From NCBI RefSeq assembly GCF_005047355.1, contig NZ_SUMC01000013.1, positions 111,754-175,753 of the forward strand: a DNA stretch of 64,000 nt, given 5' to 3'. How positions within the stretch are numbered: position 1 is the stretch's first letter; the number at the start of each line of letters is the position of its first letter. Position numbers and translations under genes: made by a program. This document shows, in pieces, positions 43,589 through 51,901 of this stretch. Under the pieces are notes generated by a model that saw nothing but the letters and a program-made list of their open reading frames with translations, did not search any database and was not told the origin of the DNA. The stretch is from Actinacidiphila oryziradicis. GTDB lineage: Bacteria > Actinomycetota > Actinomycetes > Streptomycetales > Streptomycetaceae.

Positions 43589-44008
43589 GGCGAGCTCCTT
43601 CACGGACTGGCCGACGGCGTCGTCTCAGAAAATGCATAACGCCGCACTGAAATGCTGATCAGGGGACGGTGATCGAGCCGCAGTTCGGGAAGCTCTTCCA
43701 GCGCGTGACATGTGCGTGACGCATGAAGGCAGGAGTTCGCGAAAAAGACCGCAGTTTCCGTGTTTCACGGCTAGGGGGCCGGGTACGGAAGGCTGGGGAT
43801 CAGAGCGACAATTGCCGGGCGGAAGAGCTGCCGGTACTGCACGGTCGACTAGGATCCATTGCAGCCCCACCTCCTCCTGCCGATCCCCGCTGGGGGATGA
43901 TGGAAGGCTCCCGCCATGGTAGTGACGTAGCCAATGGGTCACCTTACCAGTGAGCGGTAGCGTCGGGTTGACGCTTTGCCTGTTCGAGACGGGATCTATG
44001 CTCGCTGC
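43589..44008. other. 420-bp gap between corA and the SUFU-domain gene
   Basis: Divergent promoter region. Seen: a hairpin GATCCCC-GCT-GGGGGAT near 43880-43898, a 4-codon frame ATG-GTA-GTG-ACG-TAG at 43916 with AAGG before it, and TATGCT seven bases before the ATG at 44009, which would allow leaderless translation. No gene recognised. Confidence 0.5.
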
Positions 44009-44596
44009 ATGGGTGACGTCCTGGAGTTGGTGGAGGCGCGGCTGCGTACGGCGTTCGGCGATCCCGAGGCCCGGGCCGCGGTGACGTTTCTGGGCGCCGA
44101 GCGGATCGAAGTCCTGCGGTTCGTCGACGGCGGCGTGCGGCGGTACGTAACGCTGGGTATGTCCCGCCGGCCCATGAGCGACCCTCTCGCGCCGGTCGTC
44201 GAGGCGGTGCGCGGGCCGCGGGCCGAGCTGGTTCTCTCCGTACGGGCCGGATCCGCGCCGGTCGACGAGGTGTTGCGGCCGCTCGCGGTGCTTGCCTCGT
44301 CCCCCCAGGTCGAGGGTGTCGTGCTCGCGCCGGGCGCGTCGTTGGACGTGGGCGACCCGCTGTGGACGGGGGCGCCCTTCTCGGCGGTGCTCGTCGCGGA
44401 GCCGGGCGGCCTCGTCGAGGACCTGGAGCTCGGCGAACCGATGGATCCGGTGCGCTTCTTCCCGCTCCTGCCGATGACCCGGAACGAGGCCGCGTGGAAG
44501 CGTGCCCAGGGAGCGGCGGCCCTCCAGGAACGCTGGCTGCGGCACGGTACGGATCTGCGCGACCCGGAGCGCGCATCGGTGCCGCTCGCCGGGTGA
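44009..44596 (+). CDS. suppressor-of-fused (SUFU) domain protein
   Basis: Encodes 195 residues from ATG 44009. It matches the bacterial SUFU-like domain by FLGAERIEVLRFVDGGVRRYVTLGMS, ELVLSVRAG, and the C-terminal WKRAQGAAALQERWLRHGTDLRDPERAS. The family is found near toxin-immunity or unknown genes; its function in Streptomyces is not known. No secretion signal. A possible -10 (TATGCT) ends 7 bp before the ATG. Confidence 0.82.
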   Translation: MGDVLELVEARLRTAFGDPEARAAVTFLGAERIEVLRFVDGGVRRYVTLGMSRRPMSDPLAPVVEAVRGPRAELVLSVRAGSAPVDEVLRPLAVLASSPQVEGVVLAPGASLDVGDPLWTGAPFSAVLVAEPGGLVEDLELGEPMDPVRFFPLLPMTRNEAAWKRAQGAAALQERWLRHGTDLRDPERASVPLAG

Positions 44597-44676
44597 CCGC
44601 CCCGCGCCGCGCCGGGCGGCGCCGGACGGGTGATCGTCCTTGACGCGGGCACGCCTGCGGAGGACTGTGGGGCGGT

Positions 44677-45315
44677 ATGAGGGGCGAACCCAGTTGCCCG
44701 AAGTGCGGTGGCCGGGTCCGGGCGCCCGGCCTCTTCGCGGATTCCTGGCAGTGCGATCTGCACGGCTCCGTATATCCGCTGCAGCCCGTGGTCCCACCGA
44801 GCGTCGAGGCGCTCGGCGTGGCTGTGAACCGTGCCCGTGTGCCGGTGTGGATGCCCTGGCCGCTCCCGGTCGGCTGGCTCTTCACCGGCGTCGTGTACGC
44901 CGGTGACGACCGCAGCGGGGGCCGCGCCACCGCTGTCGCCTGTTCCGGGCCCGGACCGCTCGGCGGTCCCGGCGAGCTGCTGCTGATCGCCGAGTCGCTC
45001 GGTGTCGGCCTGGGCGCCCGCTATGCCGGCATCCCCGGTCCCGACCCCGGCCCGCACATGTGCCTGGGCAAGCCCGCCGTCACCAAGGTGCTGGCCGCCG
45101 GGCAGCCCACCTCCCTGTGGCATGTGGAAGGCGCCCCGCCCGACCGCGCGGTCTTCGCCGGCGAAGCGTTCGGCCTCTGGCTCTGGGCCGTCGTCTGGCC
45201 CGAGCAGTCCGGGCTGCTCATGTACGACGAACTGATATTGACCGACTTGCGCGAAGCCGGCGCCGAGGTCGAGCTGGTGCCCTGCGGGGCGTTGTCGCCG
45301 CGCTTGCTCACGTAG
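44677..45315 (+). CDS. DUF6758-type conserved protein with N-terminal zinc ribbon
   Basis: Encodes 212 residues. It begins MRGEPSCPKCGGRV, one CxxC knuckle, then FADSWQCDLHGSVYPLQP with a second Cys and His, suggesting a zinc-binding site. Next is a beta-rich domain with PVWMPWPLPVGWLFTGV. It seems to be the Streptomyces DUF6758 family, conserved but uncharacterised. 80 bp after the SUFU gene and 103 bp before the PHP gene, same strand. Confidence 0.75.
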   Translation: MRGEPSCPKCGGRVRAPGLFADSWQCDLHGSVYPLQPVVPPSVEALGVAVNRARVPVWMPWPLPVGWLFTGVVYAGDDRSGGRATAVACSGPGPLGGPGELLLIAESLGVGLGARYAGIPGPDPGPHMCLGKPAVTKVLAAGQPTSLWHVEGAPPDRAVFAGEAFGLWLWAVVWPEQSGLLMYDELILTDLREAGAEVELVPCGALSPRLLT

Positions 45316-45418
45316 GCGGGGAGGGCTCGCGCCGCCCTGGGAATCGCAGGCGGTACGGCCGGTTATCCTGGGTTTCGCAAACCACCATCCCATTGCCGAC
45401 CTCCTTGGAGCCAAAGCC

Positions 45419-46291
45419 GTGCGTATCGATCTGCACACCCACTCCACGGCGTCGGACGGCACCGATACCCCGGAGGAGCTGATCCGGAACGCGTCGGCGA
45501 CCGGACTGGATGTCGTAGCGCTGACGGATCACGACACGGTCGGCGGCCACGCGAAGGCAGTGAAGGCGCTCCGGGAGGGGTTGGAGCGGCCCTTGACGCT
45601 GGTCACCGGGGCAGAGCTGTCGTGCCGCCTCAATGGGATCAGCCTGCACATGCTGGCGTATCTGTTCGACCCGCAGGAGCCGGAGCTGTTCCGGGAACGG
45701 GAGTTGGTGCGCGACGACCGGGTGCCGCGGGCGAAGGCGATAGTGGAGAAACTGCGGCAGCGGGGTGTGCCGGTCAATTGGGACCAGGTGGCGCGGATCG
45801 CGGGCGACGGAGCCGTAGGGCGGCCGCACATCGCGACGGCGCTGATGGAGAAGGGCCTGGTCGGCAGCATCGGCGAGGCGTTCACGCCGGAGTGGATCGG
45901 CCCGGGCGGCCCCGCGTACGTGGAGAAGCACGAACTGGACCCGTTCGAGGCGATCCGGCTGGTCAAGAACGCCGGCGGGGTCACCGTCTTCGCCCACCCG
46001 GCCGCCGTGAAGCGCGGGGTGACCGTGTCGGACGACATCATCGCCGAGCTGGCCGCCCGCGGGCTCGACGGCATCGAGGTCGACCACATGGATCACGACG
46101 CGCCGACCCGCGCCCGTATGCGCACGATCGCCGCCGAGCTCGGGCTGCTCCCCACCGGTTCCAGCGACTACCACGGCAGCCGCAAGACCTGCCGGCTCGG
46201 TGAGCACACCACAAACCCGGAGGTCTACGAGGAGATCGTCAGCCGGGCGACCGGCGCGGCCCCGCTGTCGTCGGCCGCCGGACGGGTCTGA
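45419..46291 (+). CDS. PHP-domain metal-dependent phosphoesterase (TrpH/RNase AM type)
   Basis: Encodes 290 residues from GTG with GGAG 10 nt upstream. PHP motifs: DLHTHSTASDGTDTPEEL (I), LTDHDTVGG (II), the Glu in VTGAELSC (III) and AHPAAVKR, GSSDYHGSRK (IV), all His/Asp/Glu metal ligands in place. Relatives remove 3'-phosphate from nucleoside 3',5'-bisphosphate or act as 5'-3' exonucleases on short RNA. Stop is 6 bp before marC, thus co-transcribed. Confidence 0.9.
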   Translation: MRIDLHTHSTASDGTDTPEELIRNASATGLDVVALTDHDTVGGHAKAVKALREGLERPLTLVTGAELSCRLNGISLHMLAYLFDPQEPELFRERELVRDDRVPRAKAIVEKLRQRGVPVNWDQVARIAGDGAVGRPHIATALMEKGLVGSIGEAFTPEWIGPGGPAYVEKHELDPFEAIRLVKNAGGVTVFAHPAAVKRGVTVSDDIIAELAARGLDGIEVDHMDHDAPTRARMRTIAAELGLLPTGSSDYHGSRKTCRLGEHTTNPEVYEEIVSRATGAAPLSSAAGRV

Positions 46292-46297
46292 CGACTC

Positions 46298-46912
46298 ATG
46301 AGTCTCTTCGACGCCACCCTCTTCGGGTCCGTCTTCGTCACACTGTTCGTGATCATGGATCCACCCGGCATCACGCCGATCTTTCTCGCCCTGAGCTCGG
46401 GCCGGCCGGCCAAGGTCCAGCGGCGGATGGCCTGGCAGGCGGCGTCGGTCGCGCTCGGCGTGATAGCCGTGTTCGGGGCCTTCGGCCAGCAGATCCTCGA
46501 CTATCTGCATGTTTCCGTGCCGGCCCTGATGGTGGCCGGCGGCCTGCTCCTGCTGCTCATCGCGCTCGATCTGCTCACCGGAAAGGCGGACGAGCCGACC
46601 CAGACCAAGGACGTCAACGTCGCCCTCGTACCTCTCGGCATGCCGCTGCTCGCCGGTCCGGGCGCGATCGTCACCGTCATCCTGGCCGTGCAGAAGGCGC
46701 ACGGTTTCGGACAGCAGCTGTCGGTGTGGGTGGCGATCGCCGCCATGCATGTCGTGCTGTGGCTGACCATGCGCTACTCGCTGGTCATCATCCGCCTGAT
46801 CAAGGACGGCGGCGTGGTGCTGGTCACCCGGCTGTCGGGCATGCTGCTCTCCGCCATCGCGGTCCAGCAGATCGCCAACGGCGTCTTCGGCTTCATCCAC
46901 GGCGAGGGCTGA
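46298..46912 (+). CDS. MarC-family integral membrane protein
   Basis: Encodes 204 residues with six membrane helices: SVFVTLFVIMDPPGITPIFLA, AVFGAFGQQILDYL, MVAGGLLLLLIALDLLTG, MPLLAGPGAIVTVILAV and MLLSAIAVQQIANGVFG. The family (UPF0056) is common; the role in multiple antibiotic resistance given by its name has not held up. It is followed by a strong terminator. Confidence 0.92.
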   Translation: MSLFDATLFGSVFVTLFVIMDPPGITPIFLALSSGRPAKVQRRMAWQAASVALGVIAVFGAFGQQILDYLHVSVPALMVAGGLLLLLIALDLLTGKADEPTQTKDVNVALVPLGMPLLAGPGAIVTVILAVQKAHGFGQQLSVWVAIAAMHVVLWLTMRYSLVIIRLIKDGGVVLVTRLSGMLLSAIAVQQIANGVFGFIHGEG

Positions 46913-46921
46913 AGGCAACAG

Positions 46922-46948
46922 AAAAGGGCCCCTCTCGGGGGCCCTTCG
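46922..46948. terminator. terminator between marC and the 47-residue gene
   Basis: AAGGGCCCC (46924-46932), TCTC loop, GGGGGCCCTT (46937-46946); AAAA on the left and TTCG on the right allow work in both directions for these convergent genes. Confidence 0.85.
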
Positions 46949-46977
46949 TAACTCTGCGGGTTCGACTGTCTACTCGG

Positions 46978-47121
46978 CTACTGCGCGGCGGGGCGTATAT
47001 ACAGGCGCTGACCGATGGCCGCTGCCTGCTGAACGATCTGTTTGACGGAGGCGGCGTCCACGACCGTACTGTCAACGGCGGTACCGTCCTGGTCGTTGAG
47101 GCGCATGATCTCGAAGCGCAT
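46978..47121 (-). CDS. conserved 47-residue protein with SigR-type promoter
   Basis: Frame from ATG 47121 to TAG 46978-46980. The start is preceded by GGGAGA 5-10 nt upstream. Product MRFEIMRLNDQDGTAV... ends ...IGQRLYIRPAAQ; it reads as beta strand, turn, helix with ASVKQIVQQAAAIGQRL, and contains no Cys. Codon third positions are G/C-biased as in neighbours. No known domain; I recall close relatives as tiny Streptomyces hypotheticals. A GGGAAT-N18-GTT promoter lies 85 bp upstream. It could be a small stress-induced regulator. Support: SD, codon bias, promoter and terminator at proper places. Confidence 0.8.
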   Translation of the reverse strand: MRFEIMRLNDQDGTAVDSTVVDAASVKQIVQQAAAIGQRLYIRPAAQ

Positions 47122-47205
47122 GGCTTCTCCCTTCGTCTGGGGCACTCCTCCATTGGAGAGCGTGGCTGCTTCACAGCCGTTACATATCCGTTTCTATGAG
47201 TGGAC

Positions 47206-47232
47206 AACGAACGCTCACGGGAAAACATTCCC
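47206..47232 (-). promoter_or_regulatory. SigR-type promoter for the 47-residue gene
   Basis: On the minus strand GGGAAT (47232-47227), 18 bp, GTT (47208-47206): exact fit to the SigR consensus. The -35 region lies inside an inverted repeat GGGAA-AACA-TTCCC (47219-47232). Confidence 0.65.
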
Positions 47233-47323
47233 TACGCTAAAGAAAACTTTTCCGAGCCTAAGTACCCGCGAGTAGCAACCCGGCTTGTGCGGTACCTGTG
47301 GCGCCCCGGACAATGACACGTCT

Positions 47324-48208
47324 ATGGACGACGATGCCCTCTCCGCCATCGAGCGCACCAATGAGCTCCTCCAGCAGGTCCTCACCAAGCTCTCGACGAC
47401 CCCCGCCACCCACGCCGTCTTCGTCGACGCCGGATACGTCTACGCCGCCGCCGGCCGCCTCGTGGCGGGCTCCGAGGACCGCCGCTCCTTCGAACTCGAC
47501 GCCGAGGGCATCATCGAGGCGTTCATCGACAAGGCCCGCGCCAGCTTTCCGGACAGCCGGCTGCTGCGCGTCTACTGGTACGACGGTGCCCGCCGCCGAA
47601 TCCACACCACCGAACAGGAACGGATCGCCGAGCTCCCCGACGTCAAGGTCCGGCTCGGCAACCTCAACGCCAGCCGCCAGCAGAAGGGCGTCGACTCCCT
47701 GATCCGTACCGACCTGGAGTCCCTGGCCCGGCACCGCGCCATCAGCGACGCCGTACTCATCGGCGGCGACGAGGACCTGGTCTCCGCGGTCGAGGCCGCC
47801 CAGGGATACGGCGCCCGGGTCCACCTCTGGGGCATCGAGGCCACCGACGGCCGCAACCAGGCCGACCCCCTCTTGTGGGAGGTCGACAGCCAGCGCACGC
47901 TCGACCTCGACTTCTGCAAGCCGTACGTCGTCCGGCGCGCCGCCCTTGAATACGGCGAGCACGCCCCCGCCCCCAGCCGCGACGACGTCCACTTCGTCGG
48001 CGCCCGGGTGGCCGGCGGCTGGCTCGTCTCCCGGGGCCGCGATGACCTCGCGGAGCTGCTGCCCGGCCATCCTTACCTGCCGCCCGGCTATGACCAGGAA
48101 CTCCTCGTCGAGGCCGAACGCCTCCTCGGGATCTCGCTGCGCGGCCACGCCGACCTCCGGCGGTCGCTGCGGGACGGCTTCTGGGAGCACCTGCGCGCCC
48201 AGGTCTGA
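47324..48208 (+). CDS. NYN-domain putative ribonuclease
   Basis: Encodes 294 residues from ATG 47324. NYN/PIN-like fold: FVDAGYVYAAAGRL (acidic residue), KGVDSLIRTDLESLA, DAVLIGGDEDLVSAVEAA and LWGIEA give the Asp set for Mg2+ and RNA cleavage. The C-terminal 90 residues (from about 205) are an extra domain of unknown function. Single-gene unit, divergent from the 47-residue gene; the 3' side has an inverted 90-bp repeat. Confidence 0.87.
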   Translation: MDDDALSAIERTNELLQQVLTKLSTTPATHAVFVDAGYVYAAAGRLVAGSEDRRSFELDAEGIIEAFIDKARASFPDSRLLRVYWYDGARRRIHTTEQERIAELPDVKVRLGNLNASRQQKGVDSLIRTDLESLARHRAISDAVLIGGDEDLVSAVEAAQGYGARVHLWGIEATDGRNQADPLLWEVDSQRTLDLDFCKPYVVRRAALEYGEHAPAPSRDDVHFVGARVAGGWLVSRGRDDLAELLPGHPYLPPGYDQELLVEAERLLGISLRGHADLRRSLRDGFWEHLRAQV

Positions 48209-48215
48209 CGTACCG

Positions 48216-48304
48216 GTGGGGGCACCTCCCGGCCGAAGGTTGGGGGAGAGTCACCCCGGAGGCGACACCGACCCAACCGACAACACAGCGCACCCCACCC
48301 CCGG
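48216..48304 (-). repeat. 90-bp intergenic repeat, copy 3 (inverted)
   Basis: Reverse complement of the copies at 41780 and 41904; includes a hairpin repeat (48217-48247) that differs by one base from the 31-bp form. It fills the gap between convergent NYN and hydrolase genes. Confidence 0.8.
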
Positions 48305-48314
48305 CGGCGCAGCC

Positions 48315-49184
48315 TCAGGCGTCGCGCCAGAACGCCGCCAGTGCCTCGGCCGTCTCCGACGGCCGTTCCGTGTTGGGGGAGTGCTCGGCACCGTCGATGA
48401 CCACCCGGCGCGCCGAGAGCCGCTCCGCCATCCGGTCGAGCCACGGCACCGGCCACACGTGGTCCACCGCGCCCGACACGACCAGCTTCGGCAGCGCGGC
48501 CACCGCCGCGAGCTCGCCGACGCGGTCCCGCTCTGCGATCAGCTGACGGCCGGTCACGATCAGCTGCTCCGGTACATTGCCGAGCCACCGTCGGCAGAGG
48601 AACTCCTCAATGCCGTCCGTGCCGACGGCCTCTTCCGCCTGTTCCTCGTCCATCGCCCGCATCGCGGCCCAGACGCGCTCCATGCCCATCACCGACAGGG
48701 CGTCGATCAGCAGCTTCGTACGGCTCTGCTGGGCCACGTCAATCGCCCCCGGCCCCGAACTCATCAGCGTCAGCGACGCCCACGGGCCCGGCTCCGCAAG
48801 CACCGCGGCCCGCGCCACGTGGCCGCCCATTGAGTGCCCCAGCAGATGCACCGGACCGCCGCCGTCCTTCAGCGCCGCGGCCTGCGCCACCGCATCCGCC
48901 GCCAGCTCCGCCTGCGCGTAGGCGTTCTCACTGCGCGGTCCGCCTGTCTCGTGCTGGCCCCGGCCGTCGACCGCGACCATGCGGAAGCCGGCTGCGGTCA
49001 GCGGCTGCAGCAGGGCGATGAAGTCCTCCTTGCTGCCCGTGAACCCGGGCAGGAGCAGCGCGGTCCCGCGCCGGGCGGTCCCGGCGGGCGGCGCCGCGTC
49101 GAGCACCGCGAAGGATCCGCGGTCGGTCTCCAGACGGTACGCACGGGTGCGGGGCGGAAGGCCCATGAACGGCGGTCGACTCAT
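48315..49184 (-). CDS. alpha/beta-fold hydrolase
   Basis: Encodes 289 residues from ATG 49184. Oxyanion LPGFTGSKEDF, nucleophile GHSMGG, acid in VSGAVDHVWP and His in GAEHSPNTERP. The lid contains SSGPGAID. An esterase or related hydrolase with unknown substrate. Convergent with the NYN gene and divergent from the next hypothetical. Confidence 0.87.
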   Translation of the reverse strand: MSRPPFMGLPPRTRAYRLETDRGSFAVLDAAPPAGTARRGTALLLPGFTGSKEDFIALLQPLTAAGFRMVAVDGRGQHETGGPRSENAYAQAELAADAVAQAAALKDGGGPVHLLGHSMGGHVARAAVLAEPGPWASLTLMSSGPGAIDVAQQSRTKLLIDALSVMGMERVWAAMRAMDEEQAEEAVGTDGIEEFLCRRWLGNVPEQLIVTGRQLIAERDRVGELAAVAALPKLVVSGAVDHVWPVPWLDRMAERLSARRVVIDGAEHSPNTERPSETAEALAAFWRDA

Positions 49185-49250
49185 GGGCCGAGAGTAATTG
49201 GCTCCCCCGGCATCGCGGTGCCCGGGCCCGCAGCAAATAGGCTGGGTCGC

Positions 49251-49784
49251 ATGACGGAGACCGTGGAGCAGTCGCTGCTGGACCAGGCCCTGGTCGAGGA
49301 GGCCGTGAAGAAGTCCGGCCTGCTGTGGGTGCGGGCGGCGGGCGGACGGGCGCCGCAGGCCCTGTGGCACGCCTGGGTGGACGGCGCGGTGTGCGTGGTG
49401 GGCGGCGGCCCCGGGGAGCAGCCGCTCGGCGGGCTGACGGACGGCGGGACGGCCGACGTGACCGTACGGAGCAAGGACAAGTGGGGGCGGCTGGTGGCCT
49501 TCCCCACGACGGTGCGGGAGCTGGCCCCGGGCGGCGAGCCCTGGACCGCGGCCGTGGCGGAGCTGAAAGGCAAGCGGCTCAACGCCCCGGACGCGGAGAC
49601 GATGACCGAGCGCTGGGCGCGCGAATGCCAGGTCCTGCGGCTGGAGCCCGCCGGCCCGTCGGTCGAGCGCCCGGGCGCGATGTCTGCCGTCAGCGGCGCG
49701 GCCACGCCGGTGCCGACCGATGCCACCACCCGGCAGCCCGTGCCGGCGGGGCTGCCGAAGCTGCTGTTCCGGCGCAAACGATAA
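49251..49784 (+). CDS. conserved hypothetical protein, possible split-barrel fold
   Basis: Encodes 177 residues from ATG 49251. Core: LLWVRAAGGRAPQALWHAWVDG, CVVGGGPGEQPLGGL, DVTVRSKDKWGRLVAFPTTV: alternating strands similar in layout to pyridoxamine oxidase-like split barrels. This resemblance is weak. No signal or helix. Last 35 residues are Pro-rich and disordered, ending RRKR. Confidence 0.7.
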   Translation: MTETVEQSLLDQALVEEAVKKSGLLWVRAAGGRAPQALWHAWVDGAVCVVGGGPGEQPLGGLTDGGTADVTVRSKDKWGRLVAFPTTVRELAPGGEPWTAAVAELKGKRLNAPDAETMTERWARECQVLRLEPAGPSVERPGAMSAVSGAATPVPTDATTRQPVPAGLPKLLFRRKR

Positions 49785-49795
49785 GCAACTGATGG

Positions 49796-50494
49796 TCAGC
49801 CGCCGGACGCGGTGATCTGTTTCCCGTAGTCCACGACGTGGTCCTTGTCCGGCGCGCGCAGCGTGAAGTCCTTGCCCCAGTCGGCCAGCGTCAGCGTCCC
49901 CGCTCCGCCCGCGCGCCGGATCCGGAGCGGGTAGGGCCGCCCCTCCAGGGAGACGTCGAGGGTGCCGCCGCTGCCGCCGTCAGCGGTGAGGGCGATGGTG
50001 CGGGTGCCGTTGACGGACCGGTGGTCGCCGGTGGCGAGCTTGCCGGACATGGCGAAGAGCCCGTCGAGCAGGACGGCCTTGTCGGTGAAGCCGCTGAACT
50101 GCTTGTACGCGGGATCGCCGGTCGGCACCTTGACGTACTTGTCCTTGAGGGTGGCGCCGGCCTTGGCGCCGTAGAAGTCCTCGCCGGCCTTGAGGTACAG
50201 GTCGTTGCCGACCCGCAGCAGCTCGAAGGTGCTGCCCTTGCTGGTGACCTGGCCGACCCCGCCGTTGCCGCGCAGCCGCATGTCGAGCGTGTAGCTCTTG
50301 CCCTTGCTGGCGACGGTGCCGGACAGCCGCACCGTATCGGCCTTGTCGGCCGCGGCACGGGCCTGCCGCGCGATCGTTTCGGGCGGGAGCTTGGCGACCC
50401 CGTTCGTCCCCTGGTCCGGATCGCCCGCGCACCCGGCGAGCGCGAGTCCCGCGCACAAGGCCCCGAGGAGTACGGCAGTCCGGCGGCCGGGCAT
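49796..50494 (-). CDS. LolA/LprG-like lipoprotein
   Basis: Encodes 232 residues from ATG 50494. Signal peptide with lipobox LALAGC (Cys22). The mature part has ARAAADKADTVRLSGTVASKG, YTLDMRLRGNGG, LLRVGNDLYLKAGEDFYG and DVSLEGRPYPLRI, an open half-barrel pattern as in LprG/LolA lipid carriers. Convergent with the hypothetical at 49251 (11-bp gap) and divergent from the MgtE-like gene. Confidence 0.83.
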   Translation of the reverse strand: MPGRRTAVLLGALCAGLALAGCAGDPDQGTNGVAKLPPETIARQARAAADKADTVRLSGTVASKGKSYTLDMRLRGNGGVGQVTSKGSTFELLRVGNDLYLKAGEDFYGAKAGATLKDKYVKVPTGDPAYKQFSGFTDKAVLLDGLFAMSGKLATGDHRSVNGTRTIALTADGGSGGTLDVSLEGRPYPLRIRRAGGAGTLTLADWGKDFTLRAPDKDHVVDYGKQITASGG

Positions 50495-50611
50495 CACTGG
50501 TCCTGTCCTCCTGGATAACGGGGGGCGGTTGGCGATCGGAACCGAAGCTACCGCAGCGTACTCGAGCAGCCCCGCGCGGCCGCAATGATCGGTACGGGTT
50601 AGCCTTGCCGC

Positions 50612-51901
50612 ATGGCAGCCGGTACCCCCCGGGTCTTCATCTCGCATCTCGCCGGGGTCGCGGTATTCGATCCCAACGGCGACCAGGTCGGCCGGGTCCG
50701 GGATGTCGTTGTGATGCTCCGCGTCGGGAGGCGGCCGCCAAGGGTGCTGGGGATGGTGGTCGAGGTGGTGAGCCGGCGCCGGATCTTCATCCCCATGACG
50801 CGGGTCACCGGTGTGGAGTCGGGCCAGGTGATCACCACGGGCGTGGTGAACATGCGCCGCTTCGAGCAGCGGCCGACCGAGACGCTGGTGATCGGCGAGC
50901 TGCTGGACCGCCGGGTGCAGCTGGTGGAGACCGGCGAGGAAGTGACGGTGCTGGACGTCTCGATGGCGCAGTTGCCGGCCCGCCGCGACTGGGAGATCGA
51001 CAAGGTCTTCGTACGGCGTGGAAAGTCCGGGGCGCTGCGCCGCAAGGGCGAGACGCTGACGGTTGAGTGGTCGGCGGTGACCGGCTTCTCGCTGGAGGAG
51101 CACGGGCAGGGCGCGGAGAACCTGCTCGCCACCTTCGAGAAGCTGCGCCCGGCCGACCTGGCGAATGTGCTGCACCACCTGTCCGCCAAGCGTCGCTCGG
51201 AGGTGGCGGCGGCGCTGGACGACGACCGGCTGGCCGATGTGCTGGAGGAGCTGCCGGACGACGACCAGGTCGAGATCCTCGGCAAGCTCAAGCAGGAGCG
51301 CGCGGCGGACGTCCTGGAGGCGATGGACCCCGACGACGCCGCCGACCTGCTGTCCGAGCTGCCGAAGGAGGAGCAGGAGCGGCTGCTGGCGCTGATGGAG
51401 CCGCAGGAGGCGGCGGGCGTACGGCGGTTGCTGCTCTACGAGGAGCGGACGGCCGGCGGGCTGATGACCACCGAGCCGATCGTGCTGCCGCCGGACGCGA
51501 CCGTCGCGGACGCGCTCGCCCGGGTGCGCAACCCGGACCTGTCCCCCGCGCTCGCCGCCCAGGTGTATGTCTGCCGGCCGCCGTACGAGACCCCGACCGG
51601 GAAGTACCTGGGCATCGTGCACTTCCAGCGGCTGCTGCGCGACCCGCCGTTCACCCTGGTCAGTGCGATCGTCGACACCGATCTGCAACCGCTCGCGCCG
51701 GATGCCCCTCTTACCGTGGTGACCGGCTACCTGGCGACGTACAACCTGATCGCGGCGCCCGTCGTGGACGAGAGCGGCAGTCTGCTGGGGGCGGTCACCG
51801 TCGACGACGTACTCGACCATCTGCTGCCGGAGGACTGGCGCGAGACCGAGCTGCTGCACACGCCCCCCGTGGCGGTGCAGGAGGTTCCCCATGGCGAGTG
51901 A
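50612..51901 (+). CDS. MgtE N-terminal and CBS domain protein without membrane part
   Basis: Encodes 429 residues. N-terminal PRC-barrel-like repeats (about 5-165: [41 protein letters not shown]), then MgtE N-domain (about 175-290) with [21 protein letters not shown], then two CBS motifs ([45 protein letters not shown]). The MgtE pore is missing, so this is a Mg2+ sensor-like cytosolic protein. Overlaps the DUF1003 gene by 11 bp and is therefore coupled to it. Confidence 0.9.
   Translation: [429 protein letters not shown]

Noticed and set aside
43916..43930. Four-codon frame (Met-Val-Val-Thr) with AAGG upstream, before the SUFU gene
   Set aside because: Too short, no link to a terminator or a pausing codon; chance is likely.
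46893..47228. 111-codon minus-strand frame across the marC terminator
   Set aside because: It runs through a terminator and a SigR promoter and is out of frame with the better-supported 47-codon gene.
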